Positions 42,778 through 52,616 of a stretch of 56,468 bases of DNA are shown here, in pieces. How positions within the stretch are numbered: position 1 is the stretch's first letter; every line of letters begins with the position of its first letter. The position numbers and the translations under genes were made by a program. The notes beneath the pieces are model-generated. The model had not been told where the DNA came from. It made no database searches and saw only the letters and a program-made list of their open reading frames with translations. Location of the stretch: assembly GCA_021772055.1 (NCBI GenBank), contig JAETNR010000029.1:1-56468 (forward strand), in the 5' to 3' direction. Source of the stretch: Blautia sp. (GTDB lineage Bacteria > Bacillota > Clostridia > Lachnospirales > Lachnospiraceae).

Positions 42778-43461
42778 CTAGTCTCTGGACATGATCATCA
42801 GAAGCGTGCCTGATTCGTATGTCACCTCGGCGCTTTCCTCCGTGATCTCATTGCTGACCGTCAGGCCGCTGTCTGCAATTGTTAAATGGTGTCCGTTTAA
42901 CGGATAGTGGAATCCACGAAGGGTCAGGCCTTTCACATCTCCTCCCACAGGGAAAAAGGATACATATTTTCCAAACTGCCGGCTGCGCTTCAGTACTGTC
43001 CCGCTCTCAATCAAAGTAATGTAATTGCAGGAATCTGCCAGGATGATCCCGGCTCCATGCTCTTTTCCCAGGGATAAAAGTTCGATATTGGCAAGTACAT
43101 GATCCAGCCTGCTTCCGGTGGCCCCCAGAATTGCTATTTCTCTGCTGCCTCTTTGAATAGCCAGCATTACGGCAGACTGGGTATCGGAGTCATCCTTTTC
43201 CGGTTTCAGGCGGCAGATTTCCAGTCCCGGAATCTGTTCCAGATATTTCCTTCCCTGTTCTGAAAGGCTGTCAAAATCTCCCACTGCAATATCCGGCAGA
43301 AATCCTTCCTGTTCTCCCGCAGTCATAAAGAATTCCAGGCCCTTATCTGCTGCAATGAGACGCAGATTTTCCCGTCCTGCCCTTTTTCTGTTTTCTCTCA
43401 AAAAATCGAGGGCAAAATCTTTTTGGATATTGCCCCCGCTTACAATTATCGTGTCAATCAT
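42778..43461 (-). CDS. thiN: thiamine diphosphokinase
   Basis: ThiN makes thiamine diphosphate from thiamine and ATP. The 227-residue protein has the N-terminal LIAADKGLEFFMTAG region, the DFDSL motif in AVGDFDSLSEQGRKYL, the KPEKDDSDTQSAVMLAI loop and GATGSRLDHVLANIELL, all diagnostic. I place the start at 43461, with GAGGG upstream. It is the last gene of a long operon, 14 bp after rpe. No thiamine riboswitch is visible. Confidence 0.93.
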   Translation of the reverse strand: MIDTIIVSGGNIQKDFALDFLRENRKRAGRENLRLIAADKGLEFFMTAGEQEGFLPDIAVGDFDSLSEQGRKYLEQIPGLEICRLKPEKDDSDTQSAVMLAIQRGSREIAILGATGSRLDHVLANIELLSLGKEHGAGIILADSCNYITLIESGTVLKRSRQFGKYVSFFPVGGDVKGLTLRGFHYPLNGHHLTIADSGLTVSNEITEESAEVTYESGTLLMIMSRD

Positions 43462-43475
43462 TGATTCCCTCACTG

Positions 43476-44150
43476 CTAAAGGTTCTCACTAAGCTTTTCA
43501 ATTTTGCGGATGATCTTTTTCGTATTATTTTCCAAATTATCCCAGAACACATAAGAACCGGCAACTATCAGGTTGGCGCCTGCATTGATCACAGTCTCAA
43601 TTGTCTCGTCATTGATGCCGCCATCCACCTGGATATCCACTTCCAGTTCCTCTTTCTCAATCAGTTCCCTCAGCTCCCGGATTTTTTCCGTACACTCATC
43701 CAGATACTTCTGTCCGCCAAATCCCGGCTGAACCGTCATCACAAGAACAAGATCCACGTCCTCCAGCAAATGGCTGATATCATTTACCGGAGTCGCAGGC
43801 TTAATGGAAACACCTGCCTTCACGCCTGCATCCTTTATGAGATTGATTGCAAGCTCAAGGTCATCGCATGCCTCCGCATGAACTGTGATCGAATCTGCTC
43901 CGCAGTTTACAAAATCCTTAATGTAGCGTTCCGGCGCAGTCACCATCAAATGTACATCAAAAAAAAGTCCGCTTTCTTTCCGAATGGACTTGATCACAGG
44001 CATTCCAAAGGAAATGCTTGGTACAAAATCACCATCCATTACATCAATATGCAGCCATTTTACTCCTGCTCTTTCCAGGGTTTTGATTTGTTCGCCCAGG
44101 CGGTTAAAATCCGCCGACAAAATTGACGGGCACAATTGATATTCCATCAA
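43476..44150 (-). CDS. rpe: ribulose-phosphate 3-epimerase
   Basis: Rpe interconverts D-ribulose 5-phosphate and D-xylulose 5-phosphate in the pentose phosphate pathway. The 224-residue TIM barrel has LCPSILSADFNRLGEQI, the metal-binding HIDVMDGDFVPSISFG and VLVMTVQPGFGGQKY, and DGGINDETI near the end, all conserved. It overlaps rsgA by 4 bp, so translation is probably coupled. Confidence 0.97.
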   Translation of the reverse strand: MMEYQLCPSILSADFNRLGEQIKTLERAGVKWLHIDVMDGDFVPSISFGMPVIKSIRKESGLFFDVHLMVTAPERYIKDFVNCGADSITVHAEACDDLELAINLIKDAGVKAGVSIKPATPVNDISHLLEDVDLVLVMTVQPGFGGQKYLDECTEKIRELRELIEKEELEVDIQVDGGINDETIETVINAGANLIVAGSYVFWDNLENNTKKIIRKIEKLSENL

Positions 44151-45025
44151 TATCTCCTTTTCTCTTTTATTTCATCATATAAGCCCAGATAATCTTCATA
44201 TCTGAGACTGCTGATCTTTTTATTTTTCAATGCTTCCTTCACAGCACAATCCGGTTCATGGATATGGCGGCAGCCCTGAAAACGGCATTTTCCTTCATAT
44301 TCCCGGAATTCCCGGAAATAGTCCTTTAATTCCTGCTCCTCCATATCTTCCAGATACAGGGAAGTAAATCCCGGTGTATCTACCAGATAGGTATTTTCAG
44401 CCACAGGAATCACCTGGGAATGCCTTGTGGTATGGCGGCCTCTTTTCAGTTTTTTGCTGATCTCGCCGGTTTCCATTTTTACCTCCCCCTGCATAAGGTT
44501 GGTAAGGGAGGATTTTCCCACACCGGAAGGTCCTGCCACTACGGTTGTCTTCCCGCTTAAAACCTCCCGTATTTCCTCAAGGCCTTCTTCTGTGCTGGCA
44601 CTGGATAATATTACCTGATATCCGCAGCTTTTGTACGTTTCGTATAAATACTCCAGTTCTCCTTCTGCTGCCAGGTCCTTTTTATTAAAGCAGATCACTG
44701 CCGGAATGCCTTCCCGCTCCATCATAATGAGGAAACGGTCCAGCAGCATGAAGTTTGGTTTGGGATTTTCTGCTGCAAAAATGACAAATGCCTGATCCAC
44801 ATTGGCCACTGCAGGGCGAATGAGCGAATTCCGCCTTGGAAGCAGCTTCACAATGCTGCCCTCCTTCTCCCTGCTGTCCAGGATTGTGATTTCCACATCA
44901 TCCCCCACCAGCGGTTTCTGGTTGTCCTTGCGGAAAATCCCTTTTGCTTTACATTCGTAAACTTCGCCGTCCTGCCCATACACATAGTAGAAACCGGCAA
45001 TTCCCTTCATGATTTTTCCCTGCAT
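44147..45025 (-). CDS. rsgA: ribosome small subunit-dependent GTPase A
   Basis: RsgA is a late 30S-subunit assembly GTPase. The 292-residue protein has an N-terminal OB-fold, a circularly permuted GTPase (NKKD-type motif in VICFNKKDLAAEGE, P-loop GPSGVGKSSLTNLMQ, then DTPGFTSLYLEDMEEQEL) and a C-terminal zinc knuckle (CRFQGCRHIHEPDCAVKEAL). It starts 4 bp after the kinase gene and overlaps rpe by 4 bp. Confidence 0.96.
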   Translation of the reverse strand: MQGKIMKGIAGFYYVYGQDGEVYECKAKGIFRKDNQKPLVGDDVEITILDSREKEGSIVKLLPRRNSLIRPAVANVDQAFVIFAAENPKPNFMLLDRFLIMMEREGIPAVICFNKKDLAAEGELEYLYETYKSCGYQVILSSASTEEGLEEIREVLSGKTTVVAGPSGVGKSSLTNLMQGEVKMETGEISKKLKRGRHTTRHSQVIPVAENTYLVDTPGFTSLYLEDMEEQELKDYFREFREYEGKCRFQGCRHIHEPDCAVKEALKNKKISSLRYEDYLGLYDEIKEKRRY

Positions 45026-45028
45026 GCA

Positions 45029-47221
45029 TTACTCTGCCTTTTCAAATGTAATATTATAATGCCCAAGTTCCCTATATTCTCCATTTACCTGTTCGTACAG
45101 ATAAAGCTCACCCGTTCCAACACCGGATGCCCCGGTAATATTCAGTTGATACGGGAATGTTAATACCTGATTATCTACGATCTGTGTAGCAGTAGGCTGT
45201 CCATTCACAGTTTGTATCAGTTCCAGACGAACCGCCCCTCCCTGGTATCCTTCCGGAGTATCCAGGCTCTGGGTGCACTTCCAGATTCCGTCGGCTCCCG
45301 TCGTTGTCTCTGCCGGTGCAGTCTGTGCGGTATCCTGCGGCTGGGTCTCCGTCTGCGCTGCTGCCGGATCCTTATCACCGCAGCTTACCGTAATGGTCAT
45401 GGTCTCATCCGGGTTCGCATAGGAATACTGCTCCGGATTCTGAGAAATAACTTCTCCCTCCGGTACATCCGTGCTTCTCTGTTCTACCACGTCAATATCG
45501 ATCCATTTTCCAAGAGTGGTAATGGCATCGTTTTTGCTCCATCCCACCACATCCGGTACTTCTACACTATCGCCGTAATCCACTCCGCGGCTCACAACCA
45601 AAGTAATGGTGTCTCCTGATTTTGCAGTAGTTCCTGATTCCGGAGTCGTATAATAAGCGTATCCCGGATTCACCAGCGGATATCCGTTATCATCCAGATC
45701 ACTATATACTTTCTGTACATTTACAACAAATCCTGCATCTTCCAGGATCTGTTGTGCCTCAATGCCGGTTCTGCCGTCTGTATCCGGTACAGTAACCTGC
45801 TGCACGCCTTTGCTTACATAAAATTTCAAAGTGGTATAGGCTTCTACCATAGTTCCGGCAGGGATATCCTGCTCACAGATACGGCCTTTTTCCTGATCCG
45901 ATGCCTTTTCTCCCATCATCTGAATTCCCAGATTTGCCGCCCGTGCCAGTTCATTGGCCTCCGCTTCTGTTTTTCCGAAAAGGCTTGGAACCTCAACCAG
46001 ATTGTCGTCTTCCTGTTCCGTGGGCTGTTCCTGCTGCTGCGGTTTTTGCTCTCCCTCTCCTCCAATGAGGCCGGAAGCTTTCCCTAAAACAAAGATTACC
46101 GCGATCAGTGCCGCCGCCCCTATCACCAGGGCCAAAATGGTAATGATCCTTCCGAGACTTCTTCTTCTGTCTGACTTATGATAGGAGTTTCTCTCGGAAG
46201 ATCGTCTGTCGTCAACCCGGTCTTCATAGTCATCATAGTCTGTATCATAGGACTCTTCCTCAAGCTGTGCCACCTCCGGCTTCTTCTGGGTGGAACGGTT
46301 GTTCTGCTTTGGCGTATGCTTGATTTCCCCCAGCTCCGCATCGGAAATCACCACGGTTTTTGCTTCATTATCCACAGTTGTCAGCATGACAAAATCGCCC
46401 TGTGGTTCAATGAGGGAATGCTTCAGATCCGCGATCACCTCTTCCATCCGGTCATAACGGCGTCCCACACTCTTCTGGGTACATTTCAGAATAATCTGCT
46501 CCAGGCTGTAGGGCAGATCCTCCGTATAAACACTCGGGGGAACCATCTCCTCCTGAAGGTGTTTGATGGCAATGGCCACTGTAGTATCTCCGTCAAAAGG
46601 CACTCTTCCGGTAACCATCTCGTACAGGGTGATGCCAAGAGAATAGATGTCGCTCTTCTCATCACTGTAACCGCCCCGCACCTGCTCCGGAGAGCTGTAG
46701 TGTACAGACCCCATCACGTTCGAGCTGATGGTATTGGAGGAAGCAGCCCTTGCAATCCCGAAATCTGTTACCTTCACTTTTCCGTCTGTAGAAATAATAA
46801 TGTTCTGCGGTTTCACATCACGATGGACGATTCCATGGCTATGTGCTGACTCCAGCCCCATAGATACTTGAATGGCAATACTGGTTGCCTCTTTAATGGA
46901 AAGCTTGCCCTTTTTGGAAATATATTCCTTCAGGGTAATGCCCTCAATCAGTTCCATCACAATGTAGTAGACGCCTTCATCATCCCCAACATCAAACACA
47001 TTAACAATATTCGGATGTGTCAGACCGGCAGCTGCCTGGGCCTCGCTTCTGAATTTCCGGATAAAAGTCGTATCCTCCCGGAATTCCGGTTTCAAAACTT
47101 TTACAGCCACGAAGCGGTTCAGCTTATGGTCTTTGGCTTTGTAAACATCGGCCATTCCGCCGGTTCCTATTTTTCCTAAAATTTCATAGCGCTCTGCTAT
47201 TATCATTCCCGTCTTCAACAT
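45029..47221 (-). CDS. prkC: PASTA-domain serine/threonine kinase PrkC
   Basis: This 730-residue membrane kinase belongs to the Stk1/PrkC group, which typically senses muropeptides or lipid II and phosphorylates cell wall and translation proteins. The kinase domain (about 1-275) has GTGGMADVYKA, HRDVKPQN and the DFG motif in VTDFGIARA. A charged linker and one membrane segment (about 360-382) follow. Outside are three PASTA domains, starting near VEVPSLFGKTE, VTVPDTDGRTG and VEVPDVVGWSK, then a low-complexity Thr/Gln linker and a final beta domain. Its start overlaps prpC by 7 bp. Confidence 0.96.
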   Translation of the reverse strand: MLKTGMIIAERYEILGKIGTGGMADVYKAKDHKLNRFVAVKVLKPEFREDTTFIRKFRSEAQAAAGLTHPNIVNVFDVGDDEGVYYIVMELIEGITLKEYISKKGKLSIKEATSIAIQVSMGLESAHSHGIVHRDVKPQNIIISTDGKVKVTDFGIARAASSNTISSNVMGSVHYSSPEQVRGGYSDEKSDIYSLGITLYEMVTGRVPFDGDTTVAIAIKHLQEEMVPPSVYTEDLPYSLEQIILKCTQKSVGRRYDRMEEVIADLKHSLIEPQGDFVMLTTVDNEAKTVVISDAELGEIKHTPKQNNRSTQKKPEVAQLEEESYDTDYDDYEDRVDDRRSSERNSYHKSDRRRSLGRIITILALVIGAAALIAVIFVLGKASGLIGGEGEQKPQQQEQPTEQEDDNLVEVPSLFGKTEAEANELARAANLGIQMMGEKASDQEKGRICEQDIPAGTMVEAYTTLKFYVSKGVQQVTVPDTDGRTGIEAQQILEDAGFVVNVQKVYSDLDDNGYPLVNPGYAYYTTPESGTTAKSGDTITLVVSRGVDYGDSVEVPDVVGWSKNDAITTLGKWIDIDVVEQRSTDVPEGEVISQNPEQYSYANPDETMTITVSCGDKDPAAAQTETQPQDTAQTAPAETTTGADGIWKCTQSLDTPEGYQGGAVRLELIQTVNGQPTATQIVDNQVLTFPYQLNITGASGVGTGELYLYEQVNGEYRELGHYNITFEKAE

Positions 47222-47961
47222 TTCTCCACCTCATTTGTGAATGGTTCTATCAAAACAATTGCAATGTTATCCTTTCCGCCGTTCAGGTTTGCCTCCCGAA
47301 CCAGCGCTTCACCCTTTTCGGTGATGTCAGCATCAGAATTTAAAATAATCTCTTCCATCTTGCTGTCTTCCACCATGTTGCTAAGACCATCGGAACACAT
47401 CAAAATTGTACACAAAGGTTCCAGCTTGAGATCAAAGAAATCAATATCTACCGTTTTTTCCGCTCCCAGAGCTCTTGTAATAATGTTTTTATCCGGATGG
47501 TTTCTGGCATCCTCTGCCTTCAATTCTCCCATCCTTACCATCTCCTGTACCAGGGAATGGTCCTTCGTCACCTGGTGGATCCGATCCTTGATTACATAAA
47601 GGCGGCTGTCCCCCACATTGGCCACATAGGCATAATGACCTACGATCGTAGTCACAACAATGGTGGTACCCATTCCTCTGAGGTGCTCATCTCTCTGTGC
47701 CTGTTCTATAATTTCCGTATTGGCAGTTTCGATGGCATGACGGATCACTTTAATCGGATTAAAATCCTTATCTTCCCGAATCTCGTCAACTAATCTCTGA
47801 ACAGCATGGGAAGACGCATAATCCCCCGCATTATGACCGCCCATTCCATCAGCAACAACAAACAGATTAGGAAGATTTCCTACCGGGCCGCCACTGACAA
47901 ACACATAATCCTGGTTCATCTTCCGCTTCTGCCCTACGTCTGTAGCTGAATATACCCTCAT
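47215..47961 (-). CDS. prpC: PP2C-type protein phosphatase PrpC
   Basis: PrpC removes phosphate from targets of the adjacent PASTA kinase. The 248-residue protein has the PP2C motifs SATDVGQKRKMNQD, VADGMGGHNAGDYAS with metal-binding aspartates, VANVGDSRLYVI and CSDGLSNMVED. The ATG at 47961 nearly abuts the rlmN stop codon, so translation may be coupled to rlmN. The phosphatase-kinase pair order is the usual Firmicutes one. Confidence 0.96.
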   Translation of the reverse strand: MRVYSATDVGQKRKMNQDYVFVSGGPVGNLPNLFVVADGMGGHNAGDYASSHAVQRLVDEIREDKDFNPIKVIRHAIETANTEIIEQAQRDEHLRGMGTTIVVTTIVGHYAYVANVGDSRLYVIKDRIHQVTKDHSLVQEMVRMGELKAEDARNHPDKNIITRALGAEKTVDIDFFDLKLEPLCTILMCSDGLSNMVEDSKMEEIILNSDADITEKGEALVREANLNGGKDNIAIVLIEPFTNEVEKC

Positions 47962-47962
47962 G

Positions 47963-49009
47963 TCACTTCTCGCTTTCTGTTTTTTCAATATAACTCTTTC
48001 TCAGTTGCCCACAGGCACCGTCAATATCGCTGCCCATTTCCCTTCTTATAGTACCATTTATTCCACATTTTTCAAGTTTTATTTTAAAATTCTCCACCGC
48101 CTGGCGTGTAGAACGCTGAAAACTCCGCTCTTTTATGGGATTTACGGGAATCAGGTTCACATGGCAGTTCATTCCGCGGATACGTCCGCAAAGCTCTTTT
48201 GCATCTTCGTCGCTGTCATTCACACCGGCCACCAGACTATATTCAAAAGTGATCCGCCTGCCTGTTTTGGCAAAGTAGTGCCTGCATGCCTCAAGTACTT
48301 CCTCCATGGTATATTTCCTGGCAATGGGCATCAGTTCCTGGCGCTTCGCATCATTTGGCGCATGCAGGGAAATGGCCAGCGTCATCTGAAACTTTTCTTC
48401 TGCCAGCTCATAGATCCTGGGCACCAGCCCGCAGGTAGAAACCGTCAGGTTTCTCTGGCTGATATGAATTCCCCCATCCTCTGTCAGGATATGGATAAAA
48501 CGCAGCAGGTTCTCATAATTATCCAGAGGTTCTCCGGTTCCCATAACAACCACATTGGAAACCCGCTCCCTTGTGAGGACCTGGATCCGGTAAATCTGAT
48601 CCAGCATTTCGGAAGGCAGGAGGTTTCTGGTCAGCCCTCCAATGGTGGACGCACAAAAACGGCATCCCATCCTGCATCCCACCTGGGAGGAGATACATAC
48701 AGAATTCCCGTGTTTGTAGCGCATCAGAACGCTTTCGATCACATTTCCGTCACGCAGACGAAAAAGATATTTTTGGGTTCCGTCAATTTTGGATGTCTGC
48801 ACATCCACTGCCTCCAAAGCCGTGATCGGGTATGCTTCCAGCTTTTCCCGCAATCCTTTCGGAAGATTGGTCATCTCTTCATAGGAAGTCACCAGATGCT
48901 CATGAAGCCAGCTATAAATCTGTTTTGCCCGAAAAGGCTTGTCTCCCAGATCCGCCATCAGTATTTTCAGTTCGTCTATTGTCATCGACTTAATGTCTGT
49001 GGTATTCAT
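47963..49009 (-). CDS. rlmN: 23S rRNA/tRNA adenine-C2 methyltransferase
   Basis: RlmN is a radical-SAM enzyme that methylates A2503 of 23S rRNA and A37 of some tRNAs. The 348-residue protein has the iron-sulfur cluster motif CRMGCRFCASTIGG, VVMGTGEPLDN, and the conserved Cys near the C-terminus in KLEKCGINGTIRREMGSDID. It lies between rsmB and prpC, with spacings of 5 and 1 bp. Confidence 0.97.
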   Translation of the reverse strand: MNTTDIKSMTIDELKILMADLGDKPFRAKQIYSWLHEHLVTSYEEMTNLPKGLREKLEAYPITALEAVDVQTSKIDGTQKYLFRLRDGNVIESVLMRYKHGNSVCISSQVGCRMGCRFCASTIGGLTRNLLPSEMLDQIYRIQVLTRERVSNVVVMGTGEPLDNYENLLRFIHILTEDGGIHISQRNLTVSTCGLVPRIYELAEEKFQMTLAISLHAPNDAKRQELMPIARKYTMEEVLEACRHYFAKTGRRITFEYSLVAGVNDSDEDAKELCGRIRGMNCHVNLIPVNPIKERSFQRSTRQAVENFKIKLEKCGINGTIRREMGSDIDGACGQLRKSYIEKTESEK

Positions 49010-49014
49010 CTTAC

Positions 49015-50370
49015 TTATTTCCTTCTGAATTTTGCAATAAAGAATCCGTCTGTCTTATGTACTCCGGGCAGAAGCTGTAAATAGCCCAGAGCTGTTGTTT
49101 CCGAATGCAGTTCCTCCGGAAGACAGGGATCCAGACTTTCCAGTTTAAAGGGATGGTTGTTCATGAACCACATCATATTTTCTTCATTTTCTTCTTTCGC
49201 AATGGTGCAGGTACTGTAGATGAGTACTCCTCTAGGCTTTACATACTCTGCTGCACGGTCCAGGATCGTGCGCTGCAGGATGACGATCTCCTCCTGCTTT
49301 TGAGGAGTAGCCCTGTATTTGATTTCCGGCTTCTTGCCGATCACTCCGTATCCGGAGCATGGCACATCCGCCAGAACAATATCTGCTTTGCATTCGGAAT
49401 CCAGGTCAAAAACCGTAGCGTCCATCACTTTTGCCTGCACATTGATGGATTCTGTTCTCTGAATATTTTCCTCAATCAGATCCACCTTATACTGGCTTAA
49501 GTCCCTGGCATCCACAGTTCCGTATCCCTCCATTTTATCTCCCATATGAAGGCTCTTTCCTCCCGGAGCTGCACAAAGATCAATCACATAATCTCCCTTT
49601 TGGGGGTTGGCCACCTCTGCCACCAGCATGGAGCTTACATCCTGTACCTGAATCTTTCCTTCCAGAAAGGCATCCAGGGTTAAAATATGATTAAAGCCGG
49701 AAATGTATAGGGCATAGGGAAGATAAGGCGCCTGTTCCACCTTTACCCCCTGTTCCGTCAGGCTCCGGCAGATCTTTTCTTTTGAGTTCAGATAAGTCCG
49801 GCACCTGACTGTCATGGGCTTTTCTTTCAGGAAGTCCTCCAGTATTTTTTCCGTTGTTTCTTCCCCGTAATCATTCAGCCATCTGAGAACCAGAGATTCC
49901 GGCATGGAATATTTTACGGAAAGATAACGCAAAAGGTTTTCTTCCCTGGACGGGTATTCCAGTTCTCCCATCTGTCTGGCAATAGTACGAAGGACGCCGT
50001 TTACAAAAGGCTTCAGATTATAAAAGCCCTTTTTCTGTGCCAGCTTTACTGCTTCATTGCAGACAGCACTGTCAGGTACACTGTCCATAAACTTCAGCTG
50101 GTACACCGCACTTCGAAGGATTTCCCGGATAGGCGGCTTCATTTTATCTACCGAAATTTTTGAAAAAGAATTAATAATATAATCAATAAGGATCCTGTAT
50201 TCCAGGGTTCCTTCACAAACTCTCGTAATAAAGGCACGCTCCTGTTTCGGCAGGAACTGATGCTTGGAAAGGGCATTGCGGATAGCGATATGGCTGTGCT
50301 CCCCTTCCTCTTCGATCTGCAGCAGAATCTCCAGGATCATCTCTCTTGTGTTCATCCCATTAGTCGTCAC
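49015..50370 (-). CDS. rsmB: 16S rRNA m5C967 methyltransferase, GTG start
   Basis: RsmB methylates C5 of C967 in 16S rRNA. The 451-residue protein has an N-terminal NusB-like part and a C-terminal methyltransferase with DVSSMLVAEVANPQKGDYVI, the SAM loop VIDLCAAPGGKSLHMGDKM, the catalytic cysteines in LADVPCSGYGVIGKKPE and YSTCTIAKEENEEN. I start it at the GTG at 50370, with GGAGG 8 nt upstream; the first ATG lies farther from any site. It overlaps the upstream peptidase gene by 11 bp. Confidence 0.94.
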   Translation of the reverse strand: MTTNGMNTREMILEILLQIEEEGEHSHIAIRNALSKHQFLPKQERAFITRVCEGTLEYRILIDYIINSFSKISVDKMKPPIREILRSAVYQLKFMDSVPDSAVCNEAVKLAQKKGFYNLKPFVNGVLRTIARQMGELEYPSREENLLRYLSVKYSMPESLVLRWLNDYGEETTEKILEDFLKEKPMTVRCRTYLNSKEKICRSLTEQGVKVEQAPYLPYALYISGFNHILTLDAFLEGKIQVQDVSSMLVAEVANPQKGDYVIDLCAAPGGKSLHMGDKMEGYGTVDARDLSQYKVDLIEENIQRTESINVQAKVMDATVFDLDSECKADIVLADVPCSGYGVIGKKPEIKYRATPQKQEEIVILQRTILDRAAEYVKPRGVLIYSTCTIAKEENEENMMWFMNNHPFKLESLDPCLPEELHSETTALGYLQLLPGVHKTDGFFIAKFRRK

Positions 50371-51076
50371 GTCTTCTTCCTCCGGCAAGTATCAAAAGTC
50401 TCAAAAGCTGCAATATGGATGATGCAAGGGCAGCAACATAAGTCAGGGCAGCTGCCGAAAGAACCTTTCTGGCTCCCGGGATTTCATTTTCTCCCAGAAT
50501 TCCAAGGCTTTCCAGATTCCGCAGCGCTCTGGAAGAAGCATTGATCTCTACAGGCAAAGTGACAAGCTGAAACAAAACTGCCAGAGAAAAAAGCACAATG
50601 CCCACTGTGATCAAAGACTGTATGGAGAAGATCAAACCTGCCACAAAAAGTGGCCAGGAAAGATTTGCCCCGATATTGGCAGCCGGCACGATCGCACTTC
50701 GGAATTCCAGGGGGCCGTAGCCTGTGGCATGCTGAATGGCATGTCCGCACTCATGTGCAGCCACCCCCACAGCTGCCAGGGAATTGCTTCCGAAAACATC
50801 ATCTGATAAAGCAAGGCGCTTGGTCCTCGGGTCATAGTGATCTGTCAGGCTTCCCTGAATATGAACCACCTGCACATCCGTGATTCCCGCAGAGCGCAGG
50901 ATCCGCTGCGCCGCCATCGCTCCGGTAAGTCCGGAAGCACTTCTGACCCTCTTATATCTGGCAAAGGTGCTTTTCACCCTTCCGGATGCAGCCAGGGAAA
51001 GAAGCATTCCGATTACCAGCAGCAGGTAAGTCCAGTCAAATCTCCAGTATCCAAATCCCATTCCGTATCTGTACAT
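50360..51076 (-). CDS. YugP-type zinc metallopeptidase
   Basis: This 238-residue membrane protein belongs to the neutral zinc metallopeptidase family (YugP-like). A membrane segment lies near the N-terminus (about 13-30), the zinc motif HECGHAIQH lies at about 103-111, and three or four hydrophobic segments follow. Its substrate is unknown. I start it at 51076, where GAGGAG precedes the ATG; a longer frame exists but is out of character upstream. It lies in the def-fmt-rsmB operon, where this family often occurs in Clostridia. Confidence 0.9.
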   Translation of the reverse strand: MYRYGMGFGYWRFDWTYLLLVIGMLLSLAASGRVKSTFARYKRVRSASGLTGAMAAQRILRSAGITDVQVVHIQGSLTDHYDPRTKRLALSDDVFGSNSLAAVGVAAHECGHAIQHATGYGPLEFRSAIVPAANIGANLSWPLFVAGLIFSIQSLITVGIVLFSLAVLFQLVTLPVEINASSRALRNLESLGILGENEIPGARKVLSAAALTYVAALASSILQLLRLLILAGGRRRDD

Positions 51077-51126
51077 GCAATCACTCCTCATATCTAAAAT
51101 CATGCAGGTTTCCTGATATCCCTGTG

Positions 51127-52068
51127 CTATACACCTAAGACTGTTCCCTCTTCCAGGCGGTATCCCCGCAGGAAAACATCTGCATCCATACGTTTTTTCC
51201 CCTCCAGCTGAACCTCTTTCAGTACCAGCACACCGTCGGAACATGCCACATGGATCCCTGCTTTTTCTATACGGAGAACTGTTCCGGGCACTGCATCCGC
51301 CGTATCCGAAGCAATTGCCTCACTCTTCCATATCTTCAGGCTCTTTCCATTCAGACGGGTATAAGCACTCGGCCACGGGTTCAGACCTCTCACAAGACGC
51401 TCCAGTTCCACAGCGCTTTTGTGAAAGTCCATGCAACCCATCTGCTTGGAAATCATGGCAGCATAAGGCGTGGGGCTTTCCTCCGGCTGTTTTACATAAA
51501 CTGCAGTTCCGTCTTCTATAGAAGGGAGCGTCTTTATTAATAATTCTGCCCCGGCAAGAGCCAGTTTATCAAATAAACTTCCTCCTGTTTCATCCGCAGC
51601 AAGAGGCACAGTGATCCTGGAGATCATATCTCCTGTATCGATTCCCATTCCCATACGCATAATAGTAACGCCGGATTCTTTCTCACCGTCGATCACCGCC
51701 TGCTGAATCGGTGCGGCTCCCCTGTATTTCGGAAGGAGGGATGCATGAATATTAATGCATCCGAACTTCGGCAGATTCAGGACTTCCTTTGGGATAATCT
51801 GTCCAAAGGCGGCAACTATAATGACATCCGGATCCAGATCTTTCAAAATCTGTATAAATTCCGGATCGCGGACCTTTTTCGGCTGATAAACCGGGATTCC
51901 ATGCTTCATCGCCTCTTCCTTCACAGGGGTAGGCATCAGTGTCTTGCCTCTGCCCTTTGGCTTATCCGGCTGGGTAATCACAGCATCAATCTCATATCCT
52001 TCTTCCGCCAGTGCCTTAAGGGGCGGCACGGCAAAATCAGGTGTTCCCATATAAACAACTTTCACCAT
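51127..52068 (-). CDS. fmt: methionyl-tRNA formyltransferase
   Basis: Fmt formylates initiator methionyl-tRNA. The 313-residue protein has VKVVYMGTPDFAVPPLKAL, the formyltetrahydrofolate-binding HASLLPKYRGAAPIQQAVID and GDMISR, and a C-terminal OB-like domain. The ATG at 52068 overlaps the def stop codon by one base (TGATG), so translation is coupled. The def-fmt pair is conserved widely. Confidence 0.97.
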   Translation of the reverse strand: MVKVVYMGTPDFAVPPLKALAEEGYEIDAVITQPDKPKGRGKTLMPTPVKEEAMKHGIPVYQPKKVRDPEFIQILKDLDPDVIIVAAFGQIIPKEVLNLPKFGCINIHASLLPKYRGAAPIQQAVIDGEKESGVTIMRMGMGIDTGDMISRITVPLAADETGGSLFDKLALAGAELLIKTLPSIEDGTAVYVKQPEESPTPYAAMISKQMGCMDFHKSAVELERLVRGLNPWPSAYTRLNGKSLKIWKSEAIASDTADAVPGTVLRIEKAGIHVACSDGVLVLKEVQLEGKKRMDADVFLRGYRLEEGTVLGV

Positions 52069-52556
52069 CAATACTCCTCTTCTTCCTCATCTTCGTCATA
52101 GGTCACCCGGTGAAGTTCTCCTTCTACCAGCTCCGTATACATTTTTCCATCCAGATGGTCAATTTCGTGGCAAAAGGCACGGGCCAGAAGCTCTGTTCCT
52201 TCGTATTCCACCTCTTCCATATTAATGTCCAGTGCTTTTACCTTCACATAATTAGGGCGGGTTACCACTCCTGACATTCCGGGCACGCTTAAACAGCCTT
52301 CCTCTCCGGTCTGTTCTCCGGAAGTTTCCAGAATCTCCGGATTGATTAAAACAATAGGTCCTTCCCCCACATCAATTACTACGATCCGTTTCAGGATTCC
52401 CACCTGGGGAGCTGCAAGCCCTACGCCCATAGCTTCGTACATGGTATCCAGCATATCCAGAATCAAATCACGGATCTTCTGGGTCATTTCCTTTACCGGC
52501 CTGCTTTTCTTGGCAAGGACGGAATCTCCTTCTGTTCTGATCGTTCTAAGTGCCAT
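52068..52556 (-). CDS. def: peptide deformylase
   Basis: Def removes the formyl group from new proteins. The 162-residue protein has the three metal-site motifs GVGLAAPQVG, EEGCLSVPG and HEIDHLDG (the last two hold the metal ligands), all intact. The C-terminal tail is short and acidic (EDEEEEEEY). It starts 60 bp after priA and directly overlaps fmt, its functional partner. Confidence 0.97.
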   Translation of the reverse strand: MALRTIRTEGDSVLAKKSRPVKEMTQKIRDLILDMLDTMYEAMGVGLAAPQVGILKRIVVIDVGEGPIVLINPEILETSGEQTGEEGCLSVPGMSGVVTRPNYVKVKALDINMEEVEYEGTELLARAFCHEIDHLDGKMYTELVEGELHRVTYDEDEEEEEY

Positions 52557-52616
52557 TTTTCTCTTTTCCTTTCTGTTTAAATATCCCTGTATACTGTCCC
52601 GTTCATATCCGGTACA